From Paracoccaceae bacterium (GTDB lineage: Bacteria; Pseudomonadota; Alphaproteobacteria; Rhodobacterales; Rhodobacteraceae), in contig JACKKJ010000001.1 in assembly GCA_024236495.1 (NCBI GenBank), positions 372,001 through 436,000 of the forward strand: DNA of 64,000 nucleotides, written 5' to 3'. The first letter of the stretch is position 1; each line of letters starts with the position of its first letter. Shown here piece by piece: positions 24,663 to 33,383 of the stretch. The position numbers and the translations under genes were made by a program. The notes beneath the pieces were generated by a model. That model searched no databases, had not been told where the DNA came from, and saw nothing but the letters and a program-made list of their open reading frames with translations.

Positions 24663-25644
24663 GCGCGCTCTCCAGTTTCTTCAGAATCTTGTCTTTGGTG
24701 GCCGTGTCGCAGAATGCCGCCTCGGCGGCGGTTCTGGCAATGGTGGCGAACACGCCCGCGTCCCAGTCGAAGGCATCGGCCAGCCGGTCGTATTCACGCA
24801 CCATGGTGGTATGGAAGAACGGCGGGTCGTCGGTCGAGACGGTGACCTTCACCCCCCGGTCGAACAGCTGGCCGATCGGATGCTGGCGCCAGCCGGGGTA
24901 AAGGCCCAGCGCGATGTTCGACCCCGGGCAGACCTCAAGAACGGTGCCGCGTTCGGCAAGTTCGTCGACCAGCGCCAGATCCTCGATCGCGCGGACGCCG
25001 TGGCCGATCCGTTCCACCCCAAGGTCGCGGATCGCGTCGCGCACGCTGTCCGGCCCGCCCCATTCCCCCGCGTGGCATGTCAGCCGCAGCCCCGCCTCGC
25101 GCGCGGCGTCGAAAGCCCAGGCGAAGTCGCGCGGCTTGCCGGCCTTTTCATCCCCCGCAAGGCCGAAGCCGACGATCCAGTCCCCCGCCGTCTCTGCCGC
25201 GCAGATCGCCGTTTCCTTCGCCTTCTCGGGCCCGAAGTGGCGGATCGGCGTGACGATGCCGCGCAACGTGATGCCGTCCTGCCGCTCGGCCTCCTCCGCC
25301 GCCTCGCGGATCGCGTGCAGGTATTCCCGCCAGGCGCCCAGGTCGCGACCGCCGCAGAAATCGGGCGACAGGAAGGTTTCGGAATAGATGACCCCGGACG
25401 CCGCGCTTTCCTCAAGGACCGCGCGGGTCAGCCGGTAATAGTCGCGCGGCGTGCGCAGCGTTTCGGTCGCGGCCTCGTAGACCTTCAGGAAGTGCCAGAA
25501 ATCGGTATAGCTGTAGTCGCCCCGCGCATCGAAGACGCCCGATATGTCCATCTTCTTCTCGGCCGCGAGCCCGCGGATGAAGGCCGGCGGGGCCGCCCCT
25601 TCCAGGTGCAGGTGAAGCTCGATCTTCGGAAGGGTGTCCGTCAT
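24655..25644 (-). CDS. add: Adenosine deaminase
   Basis: A 329-residue deaminase turning adenosine or deoxyadenosine into inosine or deoxyinosine. Zinc ligands are in the early LHLHLEG (His11, His13). The catalytic region includes CHAGEWGG and the closing STDDPPFFHT with the paired aspartates. The start at 25644 has AAGG just upstream; longer in-frame extensions would overlap deoB without an RBS. The protein is of the family's usual size and all catalytic residues seem present. It sits between deoB and upp in the operon. Confidence 0.94.
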   Translation of the reverse strand: MTDTLPKIELHLHLEGAAPPAFIRGLAAEKKMDISGVFDARGDYSYTDFWHFLKVYEAATETLRTPRDYYRLTRAVLEESAASGVIYSETFLSPDFCGGRDLGAWREYLHAIREAAEEAERQDGITLRGIVTPIRHFGPEKAKETAICAAETAGDWIVGFGLAGDEKAGKPRDFAWAFDAAREAGLRLTCHAGEWGGPDSVRDAIRDLGVERIGHGVRAIEDLALVDELAERGTVLEVCPGSNIALGLYPGWRQHPIGQLFDRGVKVTVSTDDPPFFHTTMVREYDRLADAFDWDAGVFATIARTAAEAAFCDTATKDKILKKLESAHA

Positions 25645-25747
25645 CCGCCTTGTCCTTGCGCCGACGCTTGCCATACGTTTTGCCGACAGTTTGCCGACCT
25701 CTGTCCGCCAGGGGTTTCCTGCACGGGTGGCACGCCCCTGGCCAGCC

Positions 25748-26959
25748 TCACAGAAAGCTCTTTCCAGGTCCGCGCGACGGGACGCCGAGATGCGCCGCAA
25801 CCGAAGCCGCGACATCCACGAAGGCCACCTGCCCGACCGGCCGGGCGCCCAGCCCGTAGCCAAGGACCGGCACCCGTTCGCGGGTGTGATCGGTCCCCGG
25901 CCAGGTCGGGTCGTTGCCATGATCGGCGGTGAAGATGGCAAGATCGCCCGGCCGCAACCGCCCCAGGAACGTCCCTGCCATGCCGTCGAACCATTCCAGT
26001 GCCCGCGCGTAGCCCGACACATCGCGCCGGTGGCCGAAAAGGCTGTCGAATTCCACGAAGTTCGCAAAAGTCAAGGATCCATCTTCCGCCTCGTCGGCAA
26101 GGGCCAGAAGATGTTCGAATAGTGCCGCATCGCTGCCCTTGCGCACATCCGAAATTCCGCGTCGGGAAAAGATGTCGCCGATCTTGCCGATGCCATGCAC
26201 CCGGCCGCCGGCCTCCGATATCCAGTCGCACAGCGTCGGCGCGGGCGGTTCTATCGCGTAGTCGTGGCGGTTGGCGGTGCGGCGGAAACTGCCGCAATCT
26301 CCCGTAAATGGCCGCGCGATCACCCGCCCCACCCTCATCGCGTGCAGCGTCGGGGCGATATCCTCGCAAAGCTTCAGCAGCCGGTCGAGCCCGAAGGTCT
26401 CCTCGTGCGCGGCGATCTGGAAGACGCTGTCGGCCGAGGTGTAGCAGATCGGCCAGCCGGTCCGCATGTGTTCGGCACAATGTTCCTCGATGATCGGCAC
26501 CCCCGAGGCATGGCAGTTGCCCAATGTTCCGCCGGTCCCGGCCAGGCGGGCGACCCTGTCCATCAGTTCCCGCGGGAACGCGGGATGGGTGTCGGGGAAA
26601 TAGTGCCAGTCCCAGGGAACCGGCACCCCGGCCAGTTCCCAGTGCCCCGATGGCGTGTCCTTGCCCTTCGACACTTCTGTCGCTGCCCCCCAGAGCCCGC
26701 GCGGCGCGGCGCCAAGGCCGGGCGCGGCCAGGCCAGAGGCAAGCCCGATCGCGGCCCCTAGGCCCAGCGCATCGAGGTTGGGCATGCAAAGCGGTCCGCT
26801 GCGCCCCTCTTCGGCACGGCCGGCGGCGCAGGCCTCGGCGATATGGCCAAGCGTGTTGGCGCCTGTGTCGGGCAGGCTGCCGTTGAAGAAGGCCCCCGCA
26901 TCCGGGGCGCCGCCGCAGCCGGCGCTGTCCATGACGATCAGGAAGGCGCGGGCCATCAC
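25748..26959 (-). CDS. deoB: Phosphopentomutase
   Basis: A 403-residue enzyme that interconverts (deoxy)ribose-1-phosphate and (deoxy)ribose-5-phosphate, linking nucleoside breakdown to central metabolism. The alkaline-phosphatase-fold signatures are present: VMDSAGCGGAPDA at the N-terminus with its metal-binding Asp, the phosphorylated threonine region GANTLGHIAEA, and the C-terminal IFTADHGNDPTWPGTDHTRE metal ligands. It overlaps deoA by four bases. About 100 bases separate it from add, the widest gap in the operon. Confidence 0.95.
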   Translation of the reverse strand: MMARAFLIVMDSAGCGGAPDAGAFFNGSLPDTGANTLGHIAEACAAGRAEEGRSGPLCMPNLDALGLGAAIGLASGLAAPGLGAAPRGLWGAATEVSKGKDTPSGHWELAGVPVPWDWHYFPDTHPAFPRELMDRVARLAGTGGTLGNCHASGVPIIEEHCAEHMRTGWPICYTSADSVFQIAAHEETFGLDRLLKLCEDIAPTLHAMRVGRVIARPFTGDCGSFRRTANRHDYAIEPPAPTLCDWISEAGGRVHGIGKIGDIFSRRGISDVRKGSDAALFEHLLALADEAEDGSLTFANFVEFDSLFGHRRDVSGYARALEWFDGMAGTFLGRLRPGDLAIFTADHGNDPTWPGTDHTRERVPVLGYGLGARPVGQVAFVDVAASVAAHLGVPSRGPGKSFL

Positions 26960-28263
26960 GCCACCCTTTCGTGAATGAGCGGCGGTTCCTCGGGCACACC
27001 CGCTGAGATGCGGAACGCCGCCTGCACCGCCGCGACGGCGCGGTCGGCATCGGCGTCGCTGGCCGCATGGACCCGCGCGAGCGCCTCGCCACGGGCAAGC
27101 GGTTCGCCGATCGGCTGCAGGTCGGAAAGCCCGACCGAAGGATTGATCCGGTCACCGCCGCGCAGCCGACCGCCGCCCAGATGAACGACCGCGTGGCCCA
27201 GCGCCTCCGTGTCGATTTGCGCAATGAAACCGGCAGCTTGCGCGGGAACGTCGCGGACAACGGCGGCGGCGGGAAGACGGTCGGGATAACGGTCGACGAA
27301 ATCGGCCGGGCCGCCCAGTGCCGTGACCATGCGGCCGAAGACCTCGGCGGCGCGCCCGGATTCGAGCGCCTCCTCGATCTGGTCCTCGCCGTCCACCGCG
27401 TCGCCGGCAAGCCCCGCCAACACCAGCGCCTCGCCGCCAAGCGCGACGGTCACGTCCCACAACGCCTGGTTCACCGAGGCGCCGGTCAGCGTTTCCATCA
27501 CCTCGAGCACTTCAAGCGCATTGCCGGCGGTCGAGGCGAGCGGCTGGCTCATGTCGGTGATCAGCGCTGCGGTCCGGCACCCGGCGCCGTTCGCCGTCGT
27601 CACCAGCGACCGCGCGAGGCCGCGCGCATCCTCCATCGTCTTCATGAAGGCGCCAGAACCGACCTTGACGTCAAGGACCAGCGCCTCGAGCCCCGCCGCC
27701 AGCTTCTTTGACAGGATCGACGCAGTGATGAGGTCGATGCTTTCGACCGTGCCGGTCACGTCGCGGACCGCGTAAAGACGCCGGTCGGCGGGCGCGATGT
27801 CGGCGGATGCGGCGACGATGGCGCAGCCCACCTCGGCGACGATCCGGTGCAGGTCCGCGGTCGCGACATCCGTGCGGTAGCCCGGGATGGATTCGAGCTT
27901 GTCGACGGTTCCGCCGGTGTGGCCAAGGCCCCGGCCCGAGATCATCGGCACATAGGCCCCGCAGGCGGCAAGCGCGGGCGCCAGAAGAAGCGAGGTCGAA
28001 TCCCCGATGCCACCGGTCGAATGCTTGTCGACGACCGGACCCGGCAGCGACCATTCCAGAACCTGCCCCGAATCGCGCATCGCAAGGGTCAGCCCGACAC
28101 GGTCGTCGGCCGAAAGCCCCCGGATCAGCACCGCCATCGCGAAGGCGCCGGCCTGCGCATCGGTCACCTGACCCGAGGCGAGCCCCGACGCGAACCACTG
28201 CGCGGCCTCGGCCGGCAGGCCGCGGCTGTCGCGCAGGGCGGCGATGATGCCGCGGGCCTCCAT
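26956..28263 (-). CDS. deoA: Thymidine phosphorylase
   Basis: A 435-residue phosphorylase that splits thymidine or deoxyuridine into base and deoxyribose-1-phosphate, feeding DeoB. It carries the family signature KHSTGGIGDSTSLLLAP near residues 80-97, GRGLGHTGGTVDKLE (about 111-125), and the dimer-domain and C-terminal beta-hammerhead (AVVHLGGGRLRGGDRI) typical of bacterial DeoA. Its ATG and the cdd stop share one base (TGATG), and its end overlaps deoB by four. Confidence 0.95.
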   Translation of the reverse strand: MEARGIIAALRDSRGLPAEAAQWFASGLASGQVTDAQAGAFAMAVLIRGLSADDRVGLTLAMRDSGQVLEWSLPGPVVDKHSTGGIGDSTSLLLAPALAACGAYVPMISGRGLGHTGGTVDKLESIPGYRTDVATADLHRIVAEVGCAIVAASADIAPADRRLYAVRDVTGTVESIDLITASILSKKLAAGLEALVLDVKVGSGAFMKTMEDARGLARSLVTTANGAGCRTAALITDMSQPLASTAGNALEVLEVMETLTGASVNQALWDVTVALGGEALVLAGLAGDAVDGEDQIEEALESGRAAEVFGRMVTALGGPADFVDRYPDRLPAAAVVRDVPAQAAGFIAQIDTEALGHAVVHLGGGRLRGGDRINPSVGLSDLQPIGEPLARGEALARVHAASDADADRAVAAVQAAFRISAGVPEEPPLIHERVA

Positions 28264-28679
28264 CAGGTGCGGTCCATGTGGCTTGCGTCAAAGCGGCCGG
28301 GCAAGAGATCGCCCACCGTGGTGCGCAGGCTTGCCCCTTCGGTGGTGGCCAGGGTGACGGGCGTGTCGTGGCGCGCGAATTCGGCCAGCTTCTGGCGGCA
28401 GCCGCCGCAGGGCGGCACCGGTGCCGCGCTGTCGGCGATCACCGCGACCGCCGTGACCTCGGTCTCGCCCGACGCGATCATCAGGGCGATGGCGCCCGCC
28501 TCGGCGCAGGTGCCTTCGGGATAGGCGACGTTTTCGACGTTGCAGCCGGGATAGATGCGGCCGGAGGCGCCGCGCACCGCCGCCCCCACCTTGAAGCGCG
28601 AATAGGGCGCGTAGGCGTTTTCGCGCACTGCGCGCGCGGCAGAGAGAAGTTCGTCGAGTGGTTCGTCATCAGCGGACAT
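28263..28679 (-). CDS. cdd: Cytidine deaminase
   Basis: A 138-residue deaminase of the tetrameric type, converting cytidine to uridine. Zinc ligands are Cys58 (EGTCAEAGA, with the catalytic Glu60) and Cys91 and Cys94 (VPPCGGCRQ). CNVENVAYPEG binds the ribose. The start is chosen at 28679; an ATG ten codons earlier (28709) has no better ribosome-binding site. It is the first gene of the five-gene run cdd-deoA-deoB-add-upp. Upstream lie repeat copy E and the VOC-cupin gene. Confidence 0.94.
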   Translation of the reverse strand: MSADDEPLDELLSAARAVRENAYAPYSRFKVGAAVRGASGRIYPGCNVENVAYPEGTCAEAGAIALMIASGETEVTAVAVIADSAAPVPPCGGCRQKLAEFARHDTPVTLATTEGASLRTTVGDLLPGRFDASHMDRT

Positions 28680-28741
28680 GGGCGGCCCCGTTCCTGACCA
28701 TCCGGTCATGTATCGCGCCATTCCGCCGCCGGGGCAAGCGG

Positions 28742-28800
28742 CGAGGCCGGGGAGGCGCCGCCTCCCCGGACCCCACCGGAGTATTTTCGCCAGACTGAAA
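28742..28800 (-). repeat. Dispersed 3'-end repeat, copy E
   Basis: On the minus strand it reads CTTTTCAGTCTGGCGAAAAT, then ACTCCGGTGGGGTCC and the palindrome GGGGAGGCGGCGCCTCCCC. It begins two bases after the stop of the VOC-cupin gene and ends 62 bases before cdd. Confidence 0.75.
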
Positions 28801-28802
28801 AG

Positions 28803-29885
28803 TCAGACGGGTGTGGTGGCGAAATGGCCGGGCAACGCGACCTCGAGCAGTTCGAAGTCATCGGTGGGGTCAGCCCAGGTCGTCACCATCCCGGGCGGAA
28901 TGACGAAGGCGTCGCCGCGCGACAGGCGGAAGGGATCCTTGCCCTCGCCGCTGAGCGTCATGGCGCCGGCCATCACGAAACCGAAGAGGATGTCGCTGTC
29001 GTGGCGGGCGGGCTGCGGATCGCCCTGCCCCCGGCGGACGACCTGCACACCCGCGACACCCCTGGTATTGTCTGCGATGGTGGTGTCGCGGCAGATATAG
29101 CCCTTCAGGCGGAAATCCTGCCAGACGCCGTCGCGCGCCAGGCTGTGAACGAACCTCTGGCCGTCCCACTCGCGGTCGGGACGAAAGTCCGGGGTTGGCA
29201 GGTCCATGTCGTGGTCGATCTCGGTAATATGTTCGGCGGGGACGCCGATTTCGACCACCTCGATGTCGTCGCCCGCCTCGACCACGCGGTGACGGATGCG
29301 CGGCGGCTGGATGAAGCAGTCGCCCGCGTGGATCCTGCGCAGGCCGCCCTGGTCCTCGTAAAGCACGTCGACCCAGCCGTTGACGCAGAAGATGAGCTGG
29401 AAACCGACCTTGTGGAAATGCACCATGTCCGGCACCTTGCCGTCGGGCACGCGGATATGGCTGGCGATGATCGCGCCGCCAAGCCGCGTCGGCACGAGGT
29501 CGCGGTAGGACATGCCGGCGCGGCCGATGACCCAGGGCGCCTGGTCGGCCAGCCGGCGCACGACGAAGGCGTGTTCGGTCGGCGGCAGGACGAGGGGCGG
29601 GTTCAGTTCGTCGATCTCGACCGTCGTGCCACCCGGCGCGGTCAGCCGGCGTTCGCCGCCCGCCACCGCGTCGGGCGCGTCAGTCAGGATGCGCAGATGG
29701 GCAGGCGCGGCCTTCGCTCCCTGGTCGAGCCTGACCCGCAGTCCGTGCCCTGAGAAGACCGCGACGGCGGGATCGTCGGCCGGATAGATCATGTCCATCC
29801 GCATGCCCAGGACCCGGGTGAAAAAGGGGAGATCCTTGCGCAGATCGGAGGTTGGCAAAAGGACTTCGGCGCGGGTCTCTGTCAT
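28803..29885 (-). CDS. VOC (glyoxalase-like) / double-cupin fusion protein
   Basis: A 360-residue protein. Residues 1-120 look like a vicinal-oxygen-chelate domain (TSDLRKDLPFFTRVLGMRMD, a common glyoxalase/bleomycin N-terminus). Two cupin domains follow: about 150-225 (MVHFHKVGFQLIFCVNGW, AGDCFIQPPRIRHRV) and 265-350 (LSRGDAFVIPPGMVTTW). The first cupin keeps His residues suited to metal binding; the second has fewer. The function is unknown, though such fusions are usually ring-cleaving or isomerising enzymes or metal-dependent hydrolases. It diverges from the malic enzyme gene across a region with a perfect palindrome. Confidence 0.75.
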   Translation of the reverse strand: MTETRAEVLLPTSDLRKDLPFFTRVLGMRMDMIYPADDPAVAVFSGHGLRVRLDQGAKAAPAHLRILTDAPDAVAGGERRLTAPGGTTVEIDELNPPLVLPPTEHAFVVRRLADQAPWVIGRAGMSYRDLVPTRLGGAIIASHIRVPDGKVPDMVHFHKVGFQLIFCVNGWVDVLYEDQGGLRRIHAGDCFIQPPRIRHRVVEAGDDIEVVEIGVPAEHITEIDHDMDLPTPDFRPDREWDGQRFVHSLARDGVWQDFRLKGYICRDTTIADNTRGVAGVQVVRRGQGDPQPARHDSDILFGFVMAGAMTLSGEGKDPFRLSRGDAFVIPPGMVTTWADPTDDFELLEVALPGHFATTPV

Positions 29886-30019
29886 CGTATGCTCCTTGCC
29901 GGGGCCGGCAGGCTGACGGCGCCCCGTTTCGGCCAGTGTTTCCGCCGGAGCGGCGAATTCAAGCAGATTCTTGTAGGCGCGGCCTGCGTGGCATGGTAGA
30001 TGCGGGTCATGTCGAGAAA

Positions 30020-30039
30020 CTAGTTTAACGCTAAACTAG
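30020..30039. promoter_or_regulatory. Perfect palindromic operator before the malic enzyme gene
   Basis: CTAGTTTA-ACGC-TAAACTAG is a perfect 8-bp inverted repeat with a four-base spacer. It ends where the first possible ATG begins and 12 bases before the preferred start. Size and symmetry fit a MarR- or TetR-type operator in the divergent promoter shared with the VOC-cupin gene; the regulator is not in the window. Confidence 0.65.
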
Positions 30040-30051
30040 ATGGGAGGGATC

Positions 30052-32331
30052 ATGGAGGAGACGCGGCAGGACAACGCCCGGCAGGCGGCACTGGACTATC
30101 ACGAATTTCCCAAGCCCGGAAAACTCGAGATCCGCGCGACCAAGCCGATGGCGAACGGCCGCGACCTTTCGCGCGCCTATTCGCCCGGCGTCGCCGAAGC
30201 CTGCCTGGAGATCAAGGCCGATCCCGCCACGGCGCGCCGCTATACCGCGCGTGGCAACCTGGTTGCCGTGGTGTCGAACGGGACCGCCGTCCTTGGCCTT
30301 GGCAATATCGGCGCGCTGGCGTCGAAGCCGGTGATGGAAGGCAAGGCCGTCCTTTTCAAGAAGTTCGCCAACATCGACTGTTTCGACATCGAGGTGAACG
30401 AACCCGATCCGCACAAGCTGGCCGATATCGTCTGCGCGCTGGAACCGACCTTCGGTGCGATCAACCTCGAGGACATCAAGGCGCCGGATTGTTTTATCGT
30501 TGAACGACTTTGCCGCGAACGGATGAACATTCCGGTCTTCCACGACGACCAGCACGGCACCGCGATCGTCGTCGGGGCGGCGGCGACCAATGCGCTGCAT
30601 GTCGCGGGAAAGGCCTTCGACCGGATCAAGGTGGTGTCGACCGGCGGCGGCGCTGCGGGAATCGCCTGTCTCGACATGCTCCTGAAGCTGGGGGTGAAGC
30701 GGGAAAACGTCTGGCTTTGCGACCTTGCCGGCCTTGTCTACGAGGGGCGCGAGGACCAGATGACCCCGCAAAAGGCCGCCTATGCGCAGGGCACCAGTCC
30801 GGCCGCGCTGGAGGAGGTGATCGCCGGCGCGGACCTGTTCCTTGGCCTTTCGGGCCCCGGCGTCCTGACGCCAGAGATGGTGCGGAAGATGGCGCCGCGC
30901 CCCATCGTCTTCGCGCTGGCGAACCCTACGCCCGAGATCCTGCCCGACGCGGTCCGCGCCGTAGCACCGGACGCGATCATCGCCACGGGGCGCAGCGATT
31001 TTCCGAACCAGGTCAACAACGTCCTGTGCTTCCCCTTCATCTTCCGCGGCGCGCTGGATGTCGGCGCGACCACGATCAACGACGACATGGAACTGGCTTG
31101 CGTGGCCGGCATCGCGGCGCTGGCGCGTGCCACCACCAGCGCCGAGGCGGCGGCGGCCTACCGCGGCGAAAAGCTGTCTTTCGGGGCCGACTACCTGATC
31201 CCCAAGCCCTTCGATCCGCGGCTGATCGGCGTCGTCGCCTCGGCGGTGGCGCGGGCGGCGATGGAAACCGGCGTGGCGTCGCGCCCGATCGACGACCTTG
31301 AGGCCTACAAGCAGAAGCTGGACGGGTCGGTCTTCCGTTCGGCGCTGATCATGCGGCCGGTCTTCGAGGCGGCGCGATCGGCCACCCGCAAGATCATCTT
31401 CTCCGAGGGCGAGGACGAACGCGTCCTGCGCTGCGCCAATGCGATGCTGGAGGAGATGACCGACAGCCCGATCCTGATCGGCCGGCCCGAGGTGATCGAG
31501 CGGCGCTGCGAACGCGCCGGGCTGCCGATCCGGCCCGGCCGCGATTTCGAGATCATCAACCCCGAGAACGACCCCCGCTACCGGGATTACTGGGGCACCT
31601 ATCATCAGTTGATGGAACGGCGCGGGGTCACGCCCGATATCGCGCGGGCGGTGGTTCGGACCAACACGACGGCGATCGCGGCCATCGCGGTGCACCGGGG
31701 CGATGCCGACAGCATGATCTGCGGCACCTTCGGCCAGTATCTGTGGCACCTGAACTATGTCAGCCAGCTTCTCGCGCGCGACAGCCTGTCGGCGCATGGC
31801 GCGCTGTCGCTGATGATCCAGGAAGACGGGCCGCTGTTCATCGCCGACACCCATGTGAACGCGGTGCCGACGCCCGAGCAGATCGCGACGACGATCTGCG
31901 GCGCCGCGCGCCATGCCCGACGCTTCGGGGTGACGCCCAAGGTGGCGCTGTGTTCGCATTCGAACTTCGGCAACCTCGAAACCGACTCGGGCCGCAGGAT
32001 GCGCGCGGCGATGGAGATTCTGGACGCCAAGGGGGCGGATTTCGCCTACGAGGGGGAGATGTCGGCCGATGCGGCGCTTGACCCGGACCTGCGGGCGCGC
32101 ATCTTCCCGAATTCGCGGCTTGAAGGTGCTGCGAACATCCTGGTCTTTGCCTATACCGATGCCGCGAACACGGCGCGCAACATGCTGAAGCTGCGCGCGG
32201 GCGGGCTTGAGGTCGGGCCGATTCTGATGGGGATGGGCAACAAGGCCCATATTGTCACGCCGTCGATCACGGCGCGGGGCCTTCTGAACATGTCCGCCAT
32301 CGCGGGCACGCCGGTCTCTCACTACGGATGA
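30052..32331 (+). CDS. maeB: NADP-dependent malic enzyme with phosphotransacetylase-like domain
   Basis: A 759-residue protein. The N-terminal malic enzyme part (to about residue 420) has SRAYSPGVAEACLEI, the metal-binding FHDDQHGTAIV and the Rossmann VVSTGGGAAGIACLD. The C-terminal third (from about 425) is a PTA/PTB-like domain (IIFSEGEDERVLRCANAM). This is the long MaeB type of Proteobacteria, which decarboxylates malate to pyruvate with NADP+; the PTA-like domain is regulatory in known members. The start at 30052 has GGAGGG; an ATG at 30040 lacks one and lies against the palindrome. A bidirectional hairpin follows. Confidence 0.94.
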   Translation: MEETRQDNARQAALDYHEFPKPGKLEIRATKPMANGRDLSRAYSPGVAEACLEIKADPATARRYTARGNLVAVVSNGTAVLGLGNIGALASKPVMEGKAVLFKKFANIDCFDIEVNEPDPHKLADIVCALEPTFGAINLEDIKAPDCFIVERLCRERMNIPVFHDDQHGTAIVVGAAATNALHVAGKAFDRIKVVSTGGGAAGIACLDMLLKLGVKRENVWLCDLAGLVYEGREDQMTPQKAAYAQGTSPAALEEVIAGADLFLGLSGPGVLTPEMVRKMAPRPIVFALANPTPEILPDAVRAVAPDAIIATGRSDFPNQVNNVLCFPFIFRGALDVGATTINDDMELACVAGIAALARATTSAEAAAAYRGEKLSFGADYLIPKPFDPRLIGVVASAVARAAMETGVASRPIDDLEAYKQKLDGSVFRSALIMRPVFEAARSATRKIIFSEGEDERVLRCANAMLEEMTDSPILIGRPEVIERRCERAGLPIRPGRDFEIINPENDPRYRDYWGTYHQLMERRGVTPDIARAVVRTNTTAIAAIAVHRGDADSMICGTFGQYLWHLNYVSQLLARDSLSAHGALSLMIQEDGPLFIADTHVNAVPTPEQIATTICGAARHARRFGVTPKVALCSHSNFGNLETDSGRRMRAAMEILDAKGADFAYEGEMSADAALDPDLRARIFPNSRLEGAANILVFAYTDAANTARNMLKLRAGGLEVGPILMGMGNKAHIVTPSITARGLLNMSAIAGTPVSHYG

Positions 32332-32351
32332 GGGAGGGCGCCGGCCCTCCC
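32332..32351. terminator. Convergent hairpin between maeB and the cold-shock gene
   Basis: GGGAGGGC / GCCCTCCC with a four-base loop starts right after the maeB stop and 18 bases before the end of the cold-shock gene. The T tracts on both sides are poor (TCCCCTTCGTT on the plus strand), so termination efficiency is uncertain. Confidence 0.45.
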
Positions 32352-32368
32352 TCCCCTTCGTTCCGGCC

Positions 32369-32575
32369 TCAGGCCAGGACGATGTTGATCGCGCTTTCGC
32401 GGCCGTCACGGCCGGCCTGCACGTCGTAGGTGACCTTCTGGCCATCCTTGAGTTCGCGGATACCCGCACGTTCCAGCGCGGTGATGTGCACGAACACGTC
32501 CTTGCTTCCGCCTTCGGGGGCGATGAAGCCGTAGCCCTTGGTGGCGTTGAACCATTTCACGGAGCCGTTAGCCAT
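32369..32575 (-). CDS. Cold-shock protein, CspA family
   Basis: A 68-residue single cold-shock (OB-fold) domain. Both RNA-binding motifs are present: NGSVKWFNATKGYGFIAPE (RNP1 in KGYGFI) and KDVFVHITALERAG (RNP2 VFVHI). Such proteins bind single-stranded RNA or DNA and melt structures at low temperature. The start at 32575 has AGGAG nine bases upstream. A sigma70-like promoter at 32693-32721 would give an RNA leader of about 110 bases, typical of cold-regulated csp genes. Confidence 0.93.
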   Translation of the reverse strand: MANGSVKWFNATKGYGFIAPEGGSKDVFVHITALERAGIRELKDGQKVTYDVQAGRDGRESAINIVLA

Positions 32576-32692
32576 CGTGAATACTCCTGTCATGTGCCGC
32601 CCGCGGTATGCGGCGGCCCGGCGCAGTCAGTGCAAGATCGAGACTGGGCCGAAGTCGGAGACAGTAGTCGATAGAGGTAACGTCGCGGCGGC

Positions 32693-32721
32693 TATATAGC
32701 TCATTCGGCGACAAAATGCAA
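32693..32721 (-). promoter_or_regulatory. Sigma70-like promoter of the cold-shock gene
   Basis: On the minus strand TTGCAT (32716-32721), a 17-base spacer and TATATA (32693-32698). The likely transcript start lies near 32686, giving an untranslated leader of about 110 bases before the ATG at 32575. It sits just beyond the 3' end of the tRNA-Leu gene. Confidence 0.6.
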
Positions 32722-32752
32722 TGTGATCGAAAGGGCCGCCCACCGGTGACGG

Positions 32753-32838
32753 TGGTACCCGCGGCCGGACTCGAACCGGCATGGCCTTTCGGCCTAGGGA
32801 TTTTAAGTCCCCTGTGTCTACCATTCCACCACGCGGGC
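32753..32838 (-). tRNA. tRNA-Leu (anticodon UAA)
   Basis: An 86-base class II tRNA with encoded CCA. The acceptor stem GCCCGCG pairs with CGCGGGU (one G-U end pair). The anticodon stem-loop reads GGGGACTTAAAATCCC, with anticodon TAA in a seven-base loop. The long variable arm (TAGGCCGAAAGGCCA) identifies leucine, and the T-arm GCCGGTTCGAGTCCGGC is canonical. No integrase or att-like duplication of its 3' end is seen nearby. Confidence 0.95.
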
Positions 32839-32880
32839 CGATCCCGGCGACCATAGCCAAATCCACGCAGCGGGCAAGGG

Positions 32881-33369
32881 TCAGAGCCCGCGTTCCTTCA
32901 CCGCCTCCATCACCACGAAGGTCGAGGTGGAGGCGACATGCGGCAAGGACGAAATCCGTTCGCCCAGAACCCGGCGATACTCCGCGATATCGCCGGTCCG
33001 AACCTTGAGCAGATAGTCGAAGCTTGACGCCATCATGTGACATTCCTCGATCTCTGGCACGCCCTGGACGGCGCGGTTGAACGCCTGCAGGGCGCTTTCG
33101 CGTGTGTCGGACAAGCGCACCTCGACGAAGGCGACATGCGCAAGCCCCATGCGGATCGGATTCAGGACGGCGCGATACCCGGCGATCACGCCGGTTTCCT
33201 CAAGCCGTTTCACCCGCGCCTGGGTGGGCGTCTTCGACAGGCCGATCCGGCGCGCAAGTTCGGTGACCGGCATGCGCCCGTCCGCCGCAAGTTCGCGCAG
33301 AATCGCGGTGTCGAAGCGGTCCATGTCCGGAAGGTCGTTTGGCATACCATAGTCCAACAATTCAGGCAT
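32881..33369 (-). CDS. putR: AsnC/Lrp family regulator of proline catabolism
   Basis: A 162-residue Lrp-type protein. An N-terminal helix-turn-helix (LARRIGLSKTPTQARVKRLEE) precedes the RAM ligand-binding domain (GVPEIEECHMMASSFDYLLKVR). It is divergent from putA, and the alphaproteobacterial PutR proteins in this position activate putA in response to proline; the assignment rests on this context. The start at 33369 is chosen for AGAGG four bases upstream; later ATGs (33345, 33324) lack one. A perfect 9-bp inverted repeat in the intergenic region is the likely binding site. Confidence 0.85.
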   Translation of the reverse strand: MPELLDYGMPNDLPDMDRFDTAILRELAADGRMPVTELARRIGLSKTPTQARVKRLEETGVIAGYRAVLNPIRMGLAHVAFVEVRLSDTRESALQAFNRAVQGVPEIEECHMMASSFDYLLKVRTGDIAEYRRVLGERISSLPHVASTSTFVVMEAVKERGL

Positions 33370-33383
33370 CTTGCCTCTATCCA

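Noticed and set aside
24030..28679. Nucleoside gene run as novel
   Set aside because: cdd-deoA-deoB-add-upp is a familiar salvage and catabolism set; only the exact order is specific.
30040..30051. ATG at 30040 as the malic enzyme start
   Set aside because: It touches the operator palindrome and has no Shine-Dalgarno sequence, while the ATG at 30052 has GGAGGG.
32753..32838. tRNA-Leu as an integration site for a mobile element
   Set aside because: No integrase, no repeated tRNA end and normal chromosomal genes on both sides.
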